Of a DNA stretch of 64,000 nucleotides, positions 35,101 through 48,489 are shown in pieces (within the stretch, counting starts at the first letter, position 1; every line of letters starts with the position of its first letter). Source of the stretch: Euleptes europaea (Eukaryota; Chordata; Lepidosauria; Squamata; Sphaerodactylidae); assembly GCF_029931775.1 (NCBI RefSeq), contig NC_079318.1:53330659-53394658 (forward strand), given 5' to 3'. Under the pieces are notes generated by a model, which saw nothing but the letters and a program-made list of their open reading frames with translations, did no database searches and was not told where the DNA came from. The translations under genes were made by a program, and so were the position numbers.

Positions 35101-35570
35101 GACGTAGTCTCTATAAACGTGTAGGATTAGGTTGTGGAGGGGGGCCATCCGTGTGTGTTAGCCATTAGAATGCTTTCATTTTCATCATTTGTGTGAAATG
35201 CACAAACTTCCCTTCTTCTTGCAGTGTGTATGATGCCAGTCAAACCCACGGACCCGCCTGTGAACTCCAGCAGATCACACTGCACTATATTCTAAAAATG
35301 CGGCTCCTGAGAGAGTGAACCAGTTAATTTCAAACATGTTAAATGTTCTCATAATACTTAGAACTTTGCTACATGCTTAAAATCCATCTCCATAGACTAC
35401 CCGACAGTTAATGCAGTTTTGAAAAAGTACGAAAAGTAGTCACTGAGCTATCAAAAGGTAAAAAAAATCAGTCAGCAGACTGAGAGTAGCTTTCCTCTGT
35501 TAACTGAAACCATCCGGTGAACACCATGTTACATTCTTTAATTTTTCAAGTGGTTCTTTTGAGGTGCATC
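32160..35570 (-). other. TRAF5 3' UTR and flank
   Basis: No coding exon or recognised repeat. The nearer part is probably TRAF5 3' UTR. A minus-strand AATAAA at 33266-33271 would give a UTR of about 2.3 kb, but other hexamers exist (for example near 33902). A 3' end cannot be fixed from sequence alone. Confidence 0.4.
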
Positions 35571-36148
35571 TCATAATTCCTCAAGGTCAGTTAAATCCAC
35601 CACTACTTTTAGAAAGAAGGTATCGTCTTTGATGTAAGCATTCTTTGCATTTTCCAGCACAGTGTGTGCCACAAACCGAGGGCACCCTGAGGCAATGTTC
35701 ATCTCTCCTTCTGGCCGCTTGAAGCTGTTGCTGTTGGGGAGAGCCTTAAAGGTTTCATTGATGTGATTTTTCTTCCCACTTTGGTCCAAAAGCATAAGTG
35801 TAACCTTTTGCTTGAAAGGCCAGGGTAACAGCGAGTCAAACTCCCCTCTCATCACTACAAAATACAGGGAAACATGTGTTCCCTTTCCTGAACCATCACC
35901 ATTCAGATACGCTCTGGCACATAATCTGTACCCACAGCGGCTGGTATAAAAAGGCTGGCTGAATATAGAGACAGTGTGGCCTTCCGCAGCCTCTTTTTTC
36001 TTTATTTTGTAGTCCATAATTTTCCAAATCAGTTTCCCATTATAACTTGTCCCTTCCAAAAGCTTAAACCGTTCCTCATTTTTGTTAAGCTGTGCCCTGT
36101 GCATACCAAGGTGGAGGTCATGTTGGTTGGACAAGTCTTCCAGAAAAT
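35571..36148 (-). CDS. TRAF5: TRAF5 last exon: end of coiled coil and MATH domain
   Basis: The exon starts by completing a GAT codon (DFLEDLSNQHDLHLG) and carries the whole TRAF-C/MATH fold: NGKLIWKI, SIFSQPFYTSRCGYRLC, AYLNGDGSGKGTHVSLYFV, WPFKQKVTLMLLDQSG and CPRFVAHTVLENAKNAYIKD. This domain trimerises and binds receptor tails. The acceptor is tttttcctccag; the stop TGA is at 35571-35573. Confidence 0.96.
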
Positions 36149-39100
36149 CTGGAGGAAAAAGAGACAAACAATCAAGTGGGAAGGAGTGGAGAGGTGTAGA
36201 CAGACTTGTGGAAATGACGTCCGTATCACATAAGCACAATGATAACAGACATTAACTCTTTAGCATTTACACTGCTTGTTTTGGCTCTGATGCCCTTTTT
36301 GTAAAGGACTGCTCCATTCTTTCTTGATTTCTAATAGGAGATTGCACAACACGACGAGTTGTATAGATAAGATTGCCTCAATTTCAAATAATTAAATATG
36401 TTTGTCCTATGACACTAACCTTCATCAAAATGTACTGAGGAATATGACCTCTCATCTTTCCTTCCTTCTTTCAATCCCCCTTTCATTTTCTCAATAAGTT
36501 TCCCTTTGATTGTTAAATATTTGTATAAAGCAGCCTAAGCATTACTGTTTATGGTTCCTAGTATCAGTTGCCTGATTTGTCCGAAAAATTTAACTTCTTT
36601 GTCTAACCTGCAGCTAAGCTGTCTCTTTGAAATATGCCACACAGCCTCACAAAATGACCTTACAGAAAATCCTGACTTGTGCAGTTGCTTAAAAGAGTGG
36701 TAGGATTACCACATTTATAATAAGGTCAAGTTATATGTATCTCTGAGAAAATTCTCTGGAAGAAGCAGCTGGCAAAGGTGATTTAATTGGCACAAGTCAA
36801 TGAACAACCACTGCTCCAACCTCAGCAACAGAGCCACATATGGTATCAGAACCTCACTCCCCCCTTTTCCCTTTTCCTAGAGGGGCAGGAACAAACTCTC
36901 ACAAATACAGTTGTCTTTCCTTTGAACTAAAAATTCAAGTTCTCTTATACATAAACATAAAGATACAGACCTGGGATCTTGGCTATATAAATGTTCTGGA
37001 AATCCTTCCTTTGGTAAATCCAAGAAACTAGCCTTCAAGGTGAACTAATTTGTATTTTTTAAATAACTGCTTAGTGGGGAACTCACAAAAAACACATGGA
37101 TCAGGTGGACTCAAAGAAACGCACAATGTGTAGTTAGGACCTGAATCTGTTTCACGACTTTAACATGGTCGCTAACAAACCTAGTAATACCAGAAAACTT
37201 TAGTCAGAAAAGAATTACCAGAATACCTAAACGTTGTTCAAATGACTCCAGGAAAGCAACTTTTTGCTTTATGGTTTCAATGGTCTCCAGTAGTTGCCTC
37301 AGGTCAAATTTACTCTGTTGTTGGTTTGCCATTTGTACCAGCTGTCTCACTTGCGTTTCCAGGCAGGCAGATTTATCAACGTGAATAGCCAGAGACTTCA
37401 AATGGGAGAAGGAGAAAAGACATTAAAAAACCCCACACTAAAGTGCTTAATATTAAAATACATTTATTAAACCTTCAAAGCAGCTATATTAAAAATGTTT
37501 CCTTTTTTAGGTAGTCCACTTTGTATTTCAATTAGCGTGCCAATCATTCATTTCAAGTTTCAGGTTTAGTCATCGGTCTCAATGATCTCAATTAGATTCC
37601 TATGGATTTTTGCTATTCATAATTTACCACAGCCTGGAAACATTAGTCTTAATGCAAAAGAAGCTTAATATTATAAAAATTAGATCAGTAATATCAGTTC
37701 AGCCAAAAATACTGTCTATTAGTCTCTAGACTGTGCTACAAGTCGATTGCTTCGAGGTTACTTTCAAGAACAAGTAGCTTACTGTAGATCTAAGGATCTT
37801 GTTTCTGCTAAACAAGAGCCAGAAAAGTGCTGGAGGAAATTGAATGTATGCAACTTTAGGAAAATGGGAGTGCCACTTTGTTGGAGAAGAGAGAGTATGG
37901 CTCAGAGCAGGGATGATTGTGTGTGGGCAGCACTTTCGCTGTCAGACCGGCCCTTGACGGGGAAGCAGTGGGCATCTTGTCTGCCGCTTGGGTGCCCTTC
38001 CCCTGTGGGCTTGCAGAGGGTAGGTTCTCAGGCCACAAGCCTCTTTTGGAGTTGTGCTATTGCTGGGTCTTCCCTCCCTGTCTCTTCATGGTGGTGGGGG
38101 AGTGGCTTTGAGGGGCAGTGATTGGCCGTGCTCACAGGGTATCACTGAATGCCACTGTCTGACTGGTGGGGGTTTCTAGGATTGCTACAGACTCTGCTAT
38201 GCTGTCTATGCCTTGTGTAGGGGTACGTTATTATTTCCCTCTGTGGAATGTCCTAAGAGAATGGACCAGCAGCGCCCTTTTTACATCAGAGGCTGGCAGC
38301 AAGATTGTGCAGCCTATCATTTAGTACCAACTTAAACATCCATTTTCTTCTTAATTTTGTATGATAAAAAGTAGCCTCACGGAAGCATGCCACATAACAA
38401 TATCCCAAATTACCTCCTCCAGAAAACTGCTGAAAAACGTAATGATTCTGAACATGCAGTAATTGTTTGAAAAGCACACTACAGCTTTTAATCCCCCTGG
38501 CATTTTTGTTTGTTCCCACCCAGTTCATATTGTTTGTACACCTGTAAGCTTCCTTTCGAGCAACTGCACATTTCCCCCCTCCTCTTATTGCACTGATGAA
38601 CATGTTAGAACATGTTAGAGCCCTGGTCATTTGAAGCCTACAACAGTTTGATAGTACTCTGCAGAGTCACACAGCTGAATCTCGGTTTAACTCTTTCTAG
38701 AGACTGAAGAAAACAATTGATACTTAACCCCCTCCTGCTAAATATACTCCTTCTCCACAATTAACACATACATTTATAAACTCCTTGGGGGCAGGTACTT
38801 TTTTAACAACATATACCTCTGAAATTCTGTCTACGCAAATGGATTTTATCTTGGACATGCTAAACCCAATTTGGTATCCCAAGGAGATATTCCAGACCTA
38901 TTTTTGACCTAGTATATGTGGGTAAGGTAAACAATATAAATGCATAAGACATAAAAGTTCAGGAAGAATCAGGAGATAAAATTACTCTTACTCTGACTAA
39001 AATTTAAAATCCCATTTTTGTTTACAGCAAACAAATGGACTATGAAAAAAGAGAAACCAAATCCATCCTAAATAAAGCTAGAGAATCCCAGTGTAACAGA

Positions 39101-42100
39101 ATCTATGGTTGTCTTTAGATGGGTAGTATCTCCATATAGACATACTTCCAATTTACCGAAGCAGTGACGGTGTTAAGGAAGAATGGACTGGTCTTACCTG
39201 AGTGCTTGCCAGTAAGTTGCTATTGTTACCATACAGCTGAGTGAACTGCCTGAATTCTTTTTCACACTTTTTAATTGTGTCAGCTAGTTGCTGAATTTTT
39301 AGCTCCTTGTGTTCTAGGTTCTTATAAAGGTCAGAGATCTACAAGACAAGAGCGCTATTTTTATTTAAAGTGTTTTTAAACCCATCTTCCTCCGAAGAAG
39401 TTAGCACACTCACAATCGATAATAAAATTAACAATATCTAAACAGCTAAACGTTAAAGAGCTTCAAAGCTATCCGGAAGACTGCAGCAGTGCAGCCCATT
39501 TGGAACACTATCAGGGTGGTGGACTTCCTCACCCGGAAGACTGTTCCATAAAACACCAATGGAGGTAAAGATTGGCTACTGTATGAAACACTGATCTGAT
39601 TCAGCAGGGCTCTTCTTATGTTCTTTTTTACAGCTGCTGTCTCAGGCCCCCAGCGATATATACCTCTCAAACTAGGAGTGGAACAACACAGAGTAAACAA
39701 TTTAGGTATTAACCACATCAGCACAGCCCTCCCCAAGAGAAAATTGTTCACACAAGCAGTTTACCAATAGAGTTGCACTCAAGGTTGCATTACAAGCAGT
39801 CCACCTCCTAGGTTGCTGCTAGCGTGGTGCAGTGGTTAAGAGCAGCTGACTCTAATCTGGAGAAACCAGGTTTGATTCCCATTCCTCCACATGAGTGGTG
39901 GACTCTAATCTGGAGAACTGTGCTTGAATCCCCCACTCCTCCACCTGAAGCCTGCTGGGTGACCTTGGGCCACTCACAGTTCTCTCAGAAGTCTCTCATC
40001 CCCACCTACATCACAAGGTGTCTCTTGTGGGGAAGGGAAGGTGACTGTAAGCCGCTTTGAGACTCCTTAAAAGGTAGAGAAAAGTGGGGTATAAAAACCA
40101 ACTTTTCTTCTTCATATGTGAGATGGGCCTAAATAATATGAAGCACTAATAAAATCATCAGTCTTAGGTCTGAGTACCAAATCAGAGATCCAGTTTTTTC
40201 TATGATGTCCTACCAGCTTAGCCTCTCCTGGGATAACCTCTTTCTGTCTCCTGGGAAACCACTACGCAGGTTTCAAGAATGGCAGGTAGCAGATAGGAAA
40301 GAGCTGCAAACTCCCAATACAACCTCTTCAAACATTACGTGAAGTAGGAACATGTGTAAGTGGCTTGACATCTCACTATCTTCTTTAAAGAGGCCTCTCC
40401 CAACCCAACCACAGAAGCAGATTTCCTCACTTTCCTATTAAGGAAGATTCAGTGATCTTCAGGAACAACATGTTGCCAAAGATCACCAGCAGAAAACACT
40501 ATGCTGCTCTCGAAGATCAAGACAAGAATCACTAATATATACAGCACTACAGGGAATACTGGAAGTTGGGAGGAGCAGAACATTTATCTCCTGGGTTTAT
40601 TTATATATTTTACTCCATTTTGCCCTTCACAATATGGCACCTTCAAGCACAGTTCTCCAGATTAGAATCCACCACTCATGTGGAGGAGTGGGAAAAAATA
40701 AAACAACCCAAAAACAAAACAATAAAAACAAAGCACAGCCAAGACTAACAGAAACATATGAAAGCATCAAAGTCATCAGATACCATCCAGATCTAAAGGA
40801 TGCCTAAGAGCAACTCTGCAAGGCAAGTAGGGCAGCAGCCATGCGAATCTCCTGGAGTTCCAATGGCTGGGAGCCACCATCCCAAAAAATGTGGCATCAG
40901 ATGCCAGACCAGTTTGTTGATTTCACTAGAATGGTTTGTGTCAGATAACAGACTGTAGGACACATATCAATATCACTTGGTGTAAAGAGATGGTAACTTT
41001 TTTCAGAACACTGAAGGTGATTTGAAGAACTGCTCATTGTGTACACTCCTCACCATCACCTTTAGCAAATAGGTTTTGCATCACTGCAAGTCCACAGTGG
41101 GAAGAAAAAGAAATGTACACATATGGGAAGTGAAGCTTCTTTCCAACCACTTTCACCCTTCTTAAAAATATCACCTACCCACAGTCTAAGTTAAAAGGTT
41201 TTGGAGGAAAATATCATTAATATTGTGCTAAACCTGATCTTCCAACTTTGAGTTCTTGTCCAAGATCCTTAGCATATGTTCTCTCAAAGAAACATTCTCA
41301 TGTTCTGAAAGTTTTCCTCTTTTAATCTAGAAAGGGAATACAAACAACATGTAAAAACAAAGCAATTATGTGTTTTAAGCCAAATTTGTTAATAAAAATA
41401 TCCCTTTCTACAAAGGTTTATAATACAGCTGGGTAGCGGATGGATCTTCAATATTATTCTGATCTAGTACTGAAACAGACCAGGACAGAGAAGTCACTGT
41501 GGTTAGTTGTGCTTTGGCGTGTCAGTCTCTCCTAGCAAGAGATAAGTTTGCATTATAATACTATACCTTTGTTGGACAGCCATACGGTTTATATGGACAA
41601 TCAATTTCGACCTCAGGACATACTAAGATGTGACTTTCTACCTGCAAATATTACAACAGTGTCAGTGTCAACAATTACAATGGATTCAGTGCGACTGCTT
41701 TGTGCTTTTACAACAGGTGGGGGTGACAAGGTCACATAATTGCTATAATGAACAAAGAAAATAAACTTCTACTACTAGATGCAGGATGATATACTGCTCC
41801 CTTCACAAGATTGTGCCAGCTTTTAATAAACCAAAAACATTTTTATACCTCTTTTGTTAGAATTGTCTGCTTGCAGCCATGAGGACAAATTAAAGGATAA
41901 TAAGGACAATCAGTTTTCTCATGGACCTGAAATAATAGTGAAAAATTTGTTATGCAAGTGAATAAAACAACAGAGCAAAATCTCTTTCATTGTACTCAAT
42001 TAAAACCAACAAGCAGAAGAGGACATGGGCACAGTTTACCTGGGATCTTCTAAGCAAGACACAATGAAATTAACAAGAGCTGCACAAGGAGCCAACAGCT

Positions 42101-45100
42101 TAATGAGAACAGTTTCCTCCCAATCCACATTTTCTTTCCATTACAGTACGTTGGGGATGGGTGACCAGAAAAGAGACTGGATAGCTAACATCTTATGGAA
42201 CGCCTGTGAATGTTAGAGACTGAGTTTTCACTTATACTGCCTCTGGCTCTGCCCTAATGATAGATTAGCAGCACTCTTGGTTTGGTGGGCAATTATAACC
42301 TCTGGACCTTAGAAAATATCACTCCGCTGACTGCTAATGCTTCCTGTACTTCAAATCTACTACTGAAAAATGTCAATATATCAATGCCTTCTCAAAATTA
42401 CTGGCTTGAACTTTAGAGTGTGGACAGCATTATCAAGAGGGTACTCTTCATTTTCTTCAAGATTGTGATAGAATATAAGGAAGGAAGGGAATATGTTACA
42501 GCCGAAGCCACTTCTTATTTTCTATAGCACTTTGCAGGCAAAATTGTACAAACTGATTAAAGATGTTTTACTACAATCTTACCTGTGACCTAATTAAAAT
42601 TATAGACTGATTACAATATTGGCACAGTTCCTTTCGATAGCTGCATTGCAAATCTAGGTGTTCTTTCAAATCCTTCTGAAGAACTTTTTCACAACATCCT
42701 TCATTGATACATTGTACACTTTCAAACAAACACTGCTGTAGGTGATCCTATAAAACATAATAATGTGCTATCATATTATTCACACTGTAAAACTCACTGA
42801 AATACACGAAGACAAGGATACAGGTGCCACTTGTTTGGATAATTTATTCATAGTCTGCCATTCTTTGTGAGACTCAAGGCAAATTACAACTACAAACGAT
42901 GCAATACAAACAGTAAATACACAGAACCAACAAAAATGAAAGAATAACACTTTTCTGACTACAGACTGGAGACTTTTATAGGGCTTCTTCACAACTGTGT
43001 TGGTTTTCTGTGTAGCCTCATCCTTTCAACAACCCCAGTTTTTTCATAAATACTGAAAGGAGCAGCTTTGGAGACAGTATATAGTTTGTCCCTCAGGAAC
43101 ACCGGAAACTTCACCAAGTCTTTGCATTTTGGAAGATGCTGGCTCTGATTCAGGAAAGTATGATCAATGAACAGAAACAGGTTTCCATACATAACGTCAT
43201 TCTTTCTAAAATGAAGCATGCTGCTGGGTACAGGGAAAAATCACTCCCATCCAACCTTTCTGGTCTAGTACCTGTCCCAGGAATCCAGATGCATGGCATA
43301 AAACTGTTCTGAGTCTAACTATGGGAACCAGGAAGAGTGTGAATATTCTCATCCTATTCCTCCAACACCCACAGGGATGACAGATTTGGCAGAGAGAAGG
43401 CCAACCGACTGGGTACTTAAGTGTCTCCCCACAACAGGGACTAAATTAAAGTGGAGGTTTCATGTATTAAAACAAGCAGCCTCATCACTGGAATATCAAT
43501 TCCTTTATTTACAGAACATTCTCACTACACATATTGGCACCTTCCTATTCATAAGGAAAAGAAGGAGAAGCTTTAACATTAGTTTGCTGCTCTGATCACA
43601 ACAAAACACCATGTAACATTTGACTGACACTAGAATACAGGAATGCATACCTGGTATCGACCTAGAGATGTTTTTGCATTGCAGGCTGGAGAATTTCTGC
43701 AAAAAACTTGCAAATTGAGAACTTCCCGTTTGCAGCAATTGTCTTTGAAGACCTAAATAAAAAAGCTAGTTTCAAACACACGAGTGAAGGAGAACAGTTT
43801 GGTCATAGTCTTTTAAAATAAGACACTTATTGAAATATTAGTCAGCACCATCCACCCTCTCTCCTATGTGCACTGGACTTGCTGTCATTGGGATAAGGTC
43901 AGTGCAACACGCCTACCTGTTGCTGAAACAGCGAGGCCCTCCCATGCCCCACATAGAATTATCCAACTAGTTATTCTGATATGCTGTGAACAGACCAGGA
44001 GAAGAGAACCAGAAAACTGTAGATGAAGTGCAATGAACACTGTTTTCTGATGGATTATGTGATTCTTAATTTAAATAAATGTTTCAGGAAATTTTAAAAT
44101 AATTTATTTAAAACATATATTGCCTCCCTTGCCTCCAACTTACAACTAGTATGAACATTATTTTTTTTTTAAATTAAAAGCTAAAACTGAACATCTCCTA
44201 CCTACAATTGCATACTTGGCAATAATCCCCAAATCCTCTACAATAAATGCCCACTACAATCAACAAAACGCCCTCTGGTACAGAACTATCTCGTGGTGTG
44301 TGTGTGTGTTAAGTGCCGTCAAGTCGCTTCCGACTCATGGCGAACCTATGAATGAAAGTCCTCCAAAATGTCCTATCTTTGACAGCCTTGTTCAGATCTT
44401 GCAAATTGAGGGCTGTGGCTTCCTTTATTGAGTCAGTCCATCTCTTGTTGGGTTTTCCTCTTTTCCTGCTGCCCTCAACTTTTCCTAGCATGACGGTCTT
44501 TTCCAGTGACTCTTGTCGTCTCATGACGTGACGAAAATACGATAGCCTCAGTTTAGTCATTTTAGCTTCTAGGGTCAGTTCAGGCTTGATTTGATCTATA
44601 ACCCACTGATTTGTTTTTTTGTCAGTCCACGGTATCCGTAACACTCTCCTCCAACACCACATTTCAAAGGAATCTATTTTCTTCCTATCAGCTTTCTTCA
44701 CTGTCCAGCTTTCACACCCATACATAGTAATAGGAAATACAATGGCATGAATCTCGTGGTATCTTGTGAAAATTATCTTACAGTGTCTGCCTCACCTCTT
44801 CCTGGAGTCCGTTCCAGAGAGATGGAACTTCAGCAGAAGTGCCCAGTTGGTGTCAAACTTTCAGATCGTTCACATACATATTAATAGTTTTGCACCACCA
44901 CTCAGCAAGTTGTCATAGAAACTGAAATTCTTTCCTTACCTCCTCAAGCTTTATTATTTCTTTGTCTACAGGACAGGTGGGTACCATGTTCAATTCTCTA
45001 AAGAGATATAAAGGCACAAAAGTTATATATTTGGTAATACTTGGAAAAATATTACATTGGTCTAAATAGGCAAGTAATTTCAATTCCCCCCCCCCAGGAA

Positions 45101-47903
45101 TATTTGCCTATTTAGACCAAGGTAATATTTTTCCAACTCCTCAGATTTATTAAAACAGAAGCATTTTAAGATGCCTTGGATCTTACAAATTTGTTCATTA
45201 TAAGACACACGTTTTTCAGCATTACCTTTTCTCAATATATGCCTCACTCATGATTATGTAACTTTAGATTCAAATACAACCTCCGGATAATGGTAGTTAT
45301 ACTTGCTGCATCTCTTTAAATAGAAACTCTGCTGTCATGTTACCAAACCAACAGAGGCAGCTAAAGGGAAACTGCTGAAGAGAATCAAATTAGCAAAGCT
45401 CGGAGAAAAGGCCAACAACCTAGCAAGCAGCTTAATTGTTCAAATTTGTTCAAAATTGTTCAATTTCGCCATTTAGAAGACCACCTATAAATGCTACAAT
45501 AAGAGTATAATGGGGGAAAGATATACTTGAAATCATGTGGAATATTATCAACAAATGTAGACAGTACAGCTCCTAATTCTTGCCCATTTCAGAATAAAAT
45601 AAAGGAGGCAAGAAAAGTAATTCATCAAAGGTTGCTTCTTATGTTCCTTGCTAATTTATATGAATCTTAAAATGCACTTCATGTCACTGGAACATTGCCT
45701 ACATGTCAGTTTCACTCTGGGGACTCAAGTGAAACCTCCTGGATCTGCATTTTAGGAAGGAAATAAAGATGCATCTAATCAAATATACAGTGACACTCAC
45801 GTGAGTCACAAGTCATAGGGTGCTTTCAGAAGATAATCAAGTTTCATTTTTATATGTACTGCACCTCTACAATGAAGTCACAGTTATGAACATTCAATTA
45901 TATTTTAAATGTTCATAATTTCACCATTGTCATTTTCAAGTACTGGAATGATCTTACCCTAATCTACATTTCTCTATAGCCAAAGAACTACTGACTACTG
46001 ATAACATGCTGATGTCTGTTCACATAAGCAGGCAAACCAACATCAATAGATGAACACGATCCTGTTACAGTTAAGCATATCCAACTCCCATTTATTTTAA
46101 TGGAAGATTTATGCACTTGCATTTTATCCCTCCCACTGAAATAAAATGGGACTTGAAAATGTTTAATTTACTATGGATTACGCTTTTCACCTCCAACAGA
46201 TCATTAAAATTAAATTATCACATTTATTGAGATTATACTTTGAATTTAAACAACAGTTTCTTTATTAATACACAGCATGTATCAGGTCCATCAATGGCTC
46301 CCAAAAATAAAATTTAAAAATCTCAATTTTAAAAACATACAATTAAACATAACCAGTAAAAGCCAAAGAAAGCTATTCAGGATTCAAAATATTGGCAAAA
46401 AAAGGGGGGAAGAAATCTACATTAGAAATGTAGGGATGGATCCTGCCAGCTTTTATGCTGGTGACAGAGAGAGGACTTGTAGCAACCATCTAAAAGGCTT
46501 ATACTGGGGATTGTGGGGATTGCTTGAACAAATGCCATATGGGACAGGGACTACAGTGGGAGGGGGAAATGAGGCAAAAGGAAGAGGAGAAATGGGCTAG
46601 AACTAATAAAATGCACTTCAACAAAGACAAATGTAAAGTTCTGCATTTAGGTAGGAAAAATCAAATGCATAACTATAGGATGGGGGAGACTTGTTTGAGC
46701 AGTAGTGTGTGTGAAAAGGATCTTGGGGTCTTAGTAGACCAAACACTGAACATGAGTCAGCAGTGTGATGCTGTAACTAAAAAGGCAAATGCACTCTTGG
46801 GCTGCATCAACAGAAGTATAGTGTCCAGATCACACGAAGTGATGGTATCGCTTTACTCTGCTCTGGTTAGACCTCAACAAGAGTACTGTGTTCAGTTTTG
46901 GGCACCACAATTTAAGAAAGATGCAGACAAGCTGGAACGTGTCCAGAGAAGGGCAACAAAGATGGTGAGGGGTCTGGAGACCAAGTCCTATGAGGAAAGG
47001 TTGAAGGAGCTGGGTAGCCTGAAGAGGAGAAGACTGAGAGGGGATATGATAACCATGTTCAAGTACTTAAAGGGCTGTCCTATAGAGGAGGGTGCCGAGT
47101 TGTTTTCTGTTGCTCAAGAAGGTCGGACCAGAACCAATGGGTTGAAATTAAATCAAAAGAGTTTCCGTCTAGACATTAGGAAGAATTTTCTAACAGTTAA
47201 AGCGGTTCCTCAGTGGAACAGGCTTCCTTGGGAGGTGGTAAGCTCTCCTTCCCTGGAGGTTTTTAAGAAGAGGTTAGATGGCCATCTGTCAGCAATGCTG
47301 ATTCTGTGACCTTAGGCAGATGATGAGAGGGAGGGCATCTTGGCCATCTTCTGGTCACTAGGGGTGTGAAGGGGGGAGGTAGTTGTGAATTTCCTGCATT
47401 GTGCAGGGGGTTGGACTTGATGGCCCTGGTGGTCCCTTCCAACTCTATGATTCTATGATTCTAGGAAAGACTCAACCCACAGAAATGCAATCTTCCCATT
47501 ACTTGTAAAGGTGTCATCAGGACTTTAGAGATATGTGGTAGCCTCTGAAGAACACAAAGCAGAATGGAACCAGTGCTCCATTCACCTTAGTGCCCCTTCA
47601 CAAATCAATACCACTAGGAAACATAGCTGGGGGGGGGGGACACGAGAGCTGAACAAATATAAGTGTTTAGAAAAAGAATTCTTACTTCAAAGAGGTAATA
47701 CAGCGCTGGCAAAACCTGTGCCCACATCCTGTCTGGTGAGGATTATGAAGGACTAGATGGCAGTGGACACATTTATATCGTTCCTCTAAGCTTTCTACAA
47801 ACTGATAGTCAACATCAGGCTCAAAGTCCAGAGAAACAGCACTGGTAGAATTCTGGCGAGTGTATGCGTTCAGCAAGTGGCCAGCAAGGTCTTCAGAGGC
47901 CAT
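35571..47903 (-). CDS. TRAF5: TRAF5, TNF receptor-associated factor 5
   Basis: Ten minus-strand coding exons: 47903-47686, 44997-44940, 43752-43651, 42747-42583, 41926-41849, 41641-41567, 41326-41234, 39338-39198, 37395-37227 and 36148-35571 (TGA). All junctions are GT-AG and in phase, giving 558 residues against 557 in human. RING finger at residues 45-84 (C45, C48, C60, H62, C65, C68, C81, D84). TRAF-type zinc fingers span roughly 110-250, a coiled coil 250-400 and the MATH/TRAF-C domain 402-550. The end LKVVVDLTDLEEL matches human TRAF5 (LKVAVDLTDLEDL), not TRAF3, whose end differs. The family adapts TNF-receptor members (LTBR, CD40, CD27, OX40) to NF-kB and JNK signalling in the cytoplasm. 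The ATG at 47903 follows a probable acceptor (gtgcttcatag), so a 5' non-coding exon lies upstream. Frame intact. Confidence 0.97.
39570..39625 (+). repeat. LINE 3' tail fragment
   Basis: gtatgaaacactgatctgat then tcagcagggctcttcttatg: the CR1/L3-like tail, in a TRAF5 intron. Confidence 0.6.
39822..40115 (+). repeat. tRNA-derived CORE/MIR-type SINE
   Basis: A-box agcgtggtgcagtggttaag, B-box ggtttgattccc, then a CORE-like block gggtgaccttgggccactca followed by cagttctct, ending ctttgagactccttaaaagg and ggtataaaaaccaac. The order matches the MIR/CORE-SINE plan. It is near full length and lies in a TRAF5 intron, antisense to the gene. Confidence 0.85.
40645..40695 (-). repeat. CORE-type SINE fragment
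   Basis: gttctccagattagaatcca then ccactcatgtggaggagtgg is the reverse of the middle of the SINE at 39822-40115. Confidence 0.65.
44291..44760 (-). mobile_element. BovB (RTE) LINE 3' end
   Basis: The minus strand encodes MYGCESWTVKKADRKKIDSF, then WCWRRVLRIPWT, YFRHVMRRQESLEKTVMLGK and RTFWRTFIHRFAMSRKRLDG, the recognisable C-terminal region of BovB ORF2. It ends at gccatgagtcggaagcgact, tgacggcactt and a (CA) tail, shared with the window's SINEs. 5'-truncated; about 138 codons remain open. It lies in the TRAF5 intron between coding exons 2 and 3. Confidence 0.93.
45041..45136. repeat. Hairpin, 33-bp arms, in TRAF5 intron 1
   Basis: 45041-45073 and 45104-45136 are reverse complements with a single mismatch (32 of 33), separated by 30 bases that include a C run. 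It ends 43 bases upstream of the acceptor of TRAF5 coding exon 2 (exon start 44997), so it overlaps the region where a branch point would be expected. Confidence 0.9.
46430..47463 (+). mobile_element. CR1 LINE, 5'-truncated, with intact-looking 3' end
   Basis: One open frame from 46524 to 47309 carries the CR1 ORF2 C-terminal part: KVLHLGRKNQMHNYRMG, SSVCEKDLGVLVDQTLNMSQ, LVRPQQEYCVQFWAPQFKKD, RRRLRGDMITMFKYLKGC, LDIRKNFLTVKAVPQWNRLP. The 3' UTR has gcagggggttggacttgatg and ends cttccaactctatgattcta followed by tgattct, the CR1 octamer-type end. It lies in TRAF5 intron 1, antisense to the gene. The long open frame suggests a fairly young copy. Confidence 0.93.
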
Positions 47904-48354
47904 GGACACTCACCTATGAAGCACAAGCACAGGGAGATACTGGTTGGGTACGAACACATCCAAGTACCATATTCAGTACAATTTAAAACACTGACATACA
48001 TTTGAATGCTTTTCACTGAAAGCTAGATTTCTTATGCAAATACAATTTCAGTTACTGAAGAACACCAGTTATTGTCAAGGGACTATTATCAGTTAGCAGA
48101 ACACTTAAAAAAATTAACATGCACATTTTCAACTCTGCTGATTCTACAACCAAAGACAATTTCCCTAGTAGAAAGGATTCTTCATGGTTTCTAAAGCAAT
48201 AGCCTTCAACACTTTCCCAAAAAGTCTATGATTAATCCTGTGCAAGCTGGCACCAAAACTTGTTTTGATACTGATTACCTCAGATTACTTAAAAAAAATA
48301 GACAAATTCATGATAGAAATGATCTAATATTAGTGATCTTCTGATTGCTGGATA

Positions 48355-48488
48355 CTAACAATAGGGTATGGCCACTTCCTTATGCCCTGCTGGTGAGCTT
48401 CCCAATGCATAGTTAGCCACTCTCAGAATACTCTGGACAAGAGAGGCCATGGGTCTGACCCACCAAGGACATTTTATGTTCTTAGGCA
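48355..48488 (+). repeat. LINE 3' tail fragment
   Basis: ccctgctggtgagcttccca, then gcatagttagccactctc, ending gacattttatgttctta: the CR1/L3-like tail, degraded. Confidence 0.55.
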
Positions 48489-48489
48489 T

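Noticed and set aside
37747-38121. Open frame of 124 codons in the TRAF5 intron
   Set aside because: No recognisable domain, Trp/Cys/Leu-rich without pattern, no splice context: likely chance.
45085-45095. C run in the TRAF5 hairpin loop as a possible regulatory motif
   Set aside because: G/C homopolymer runs of about 10 are frequent throughout this window (for example 9757, 22146, 47631, 55014, 61013), so one in the loop is not informative.
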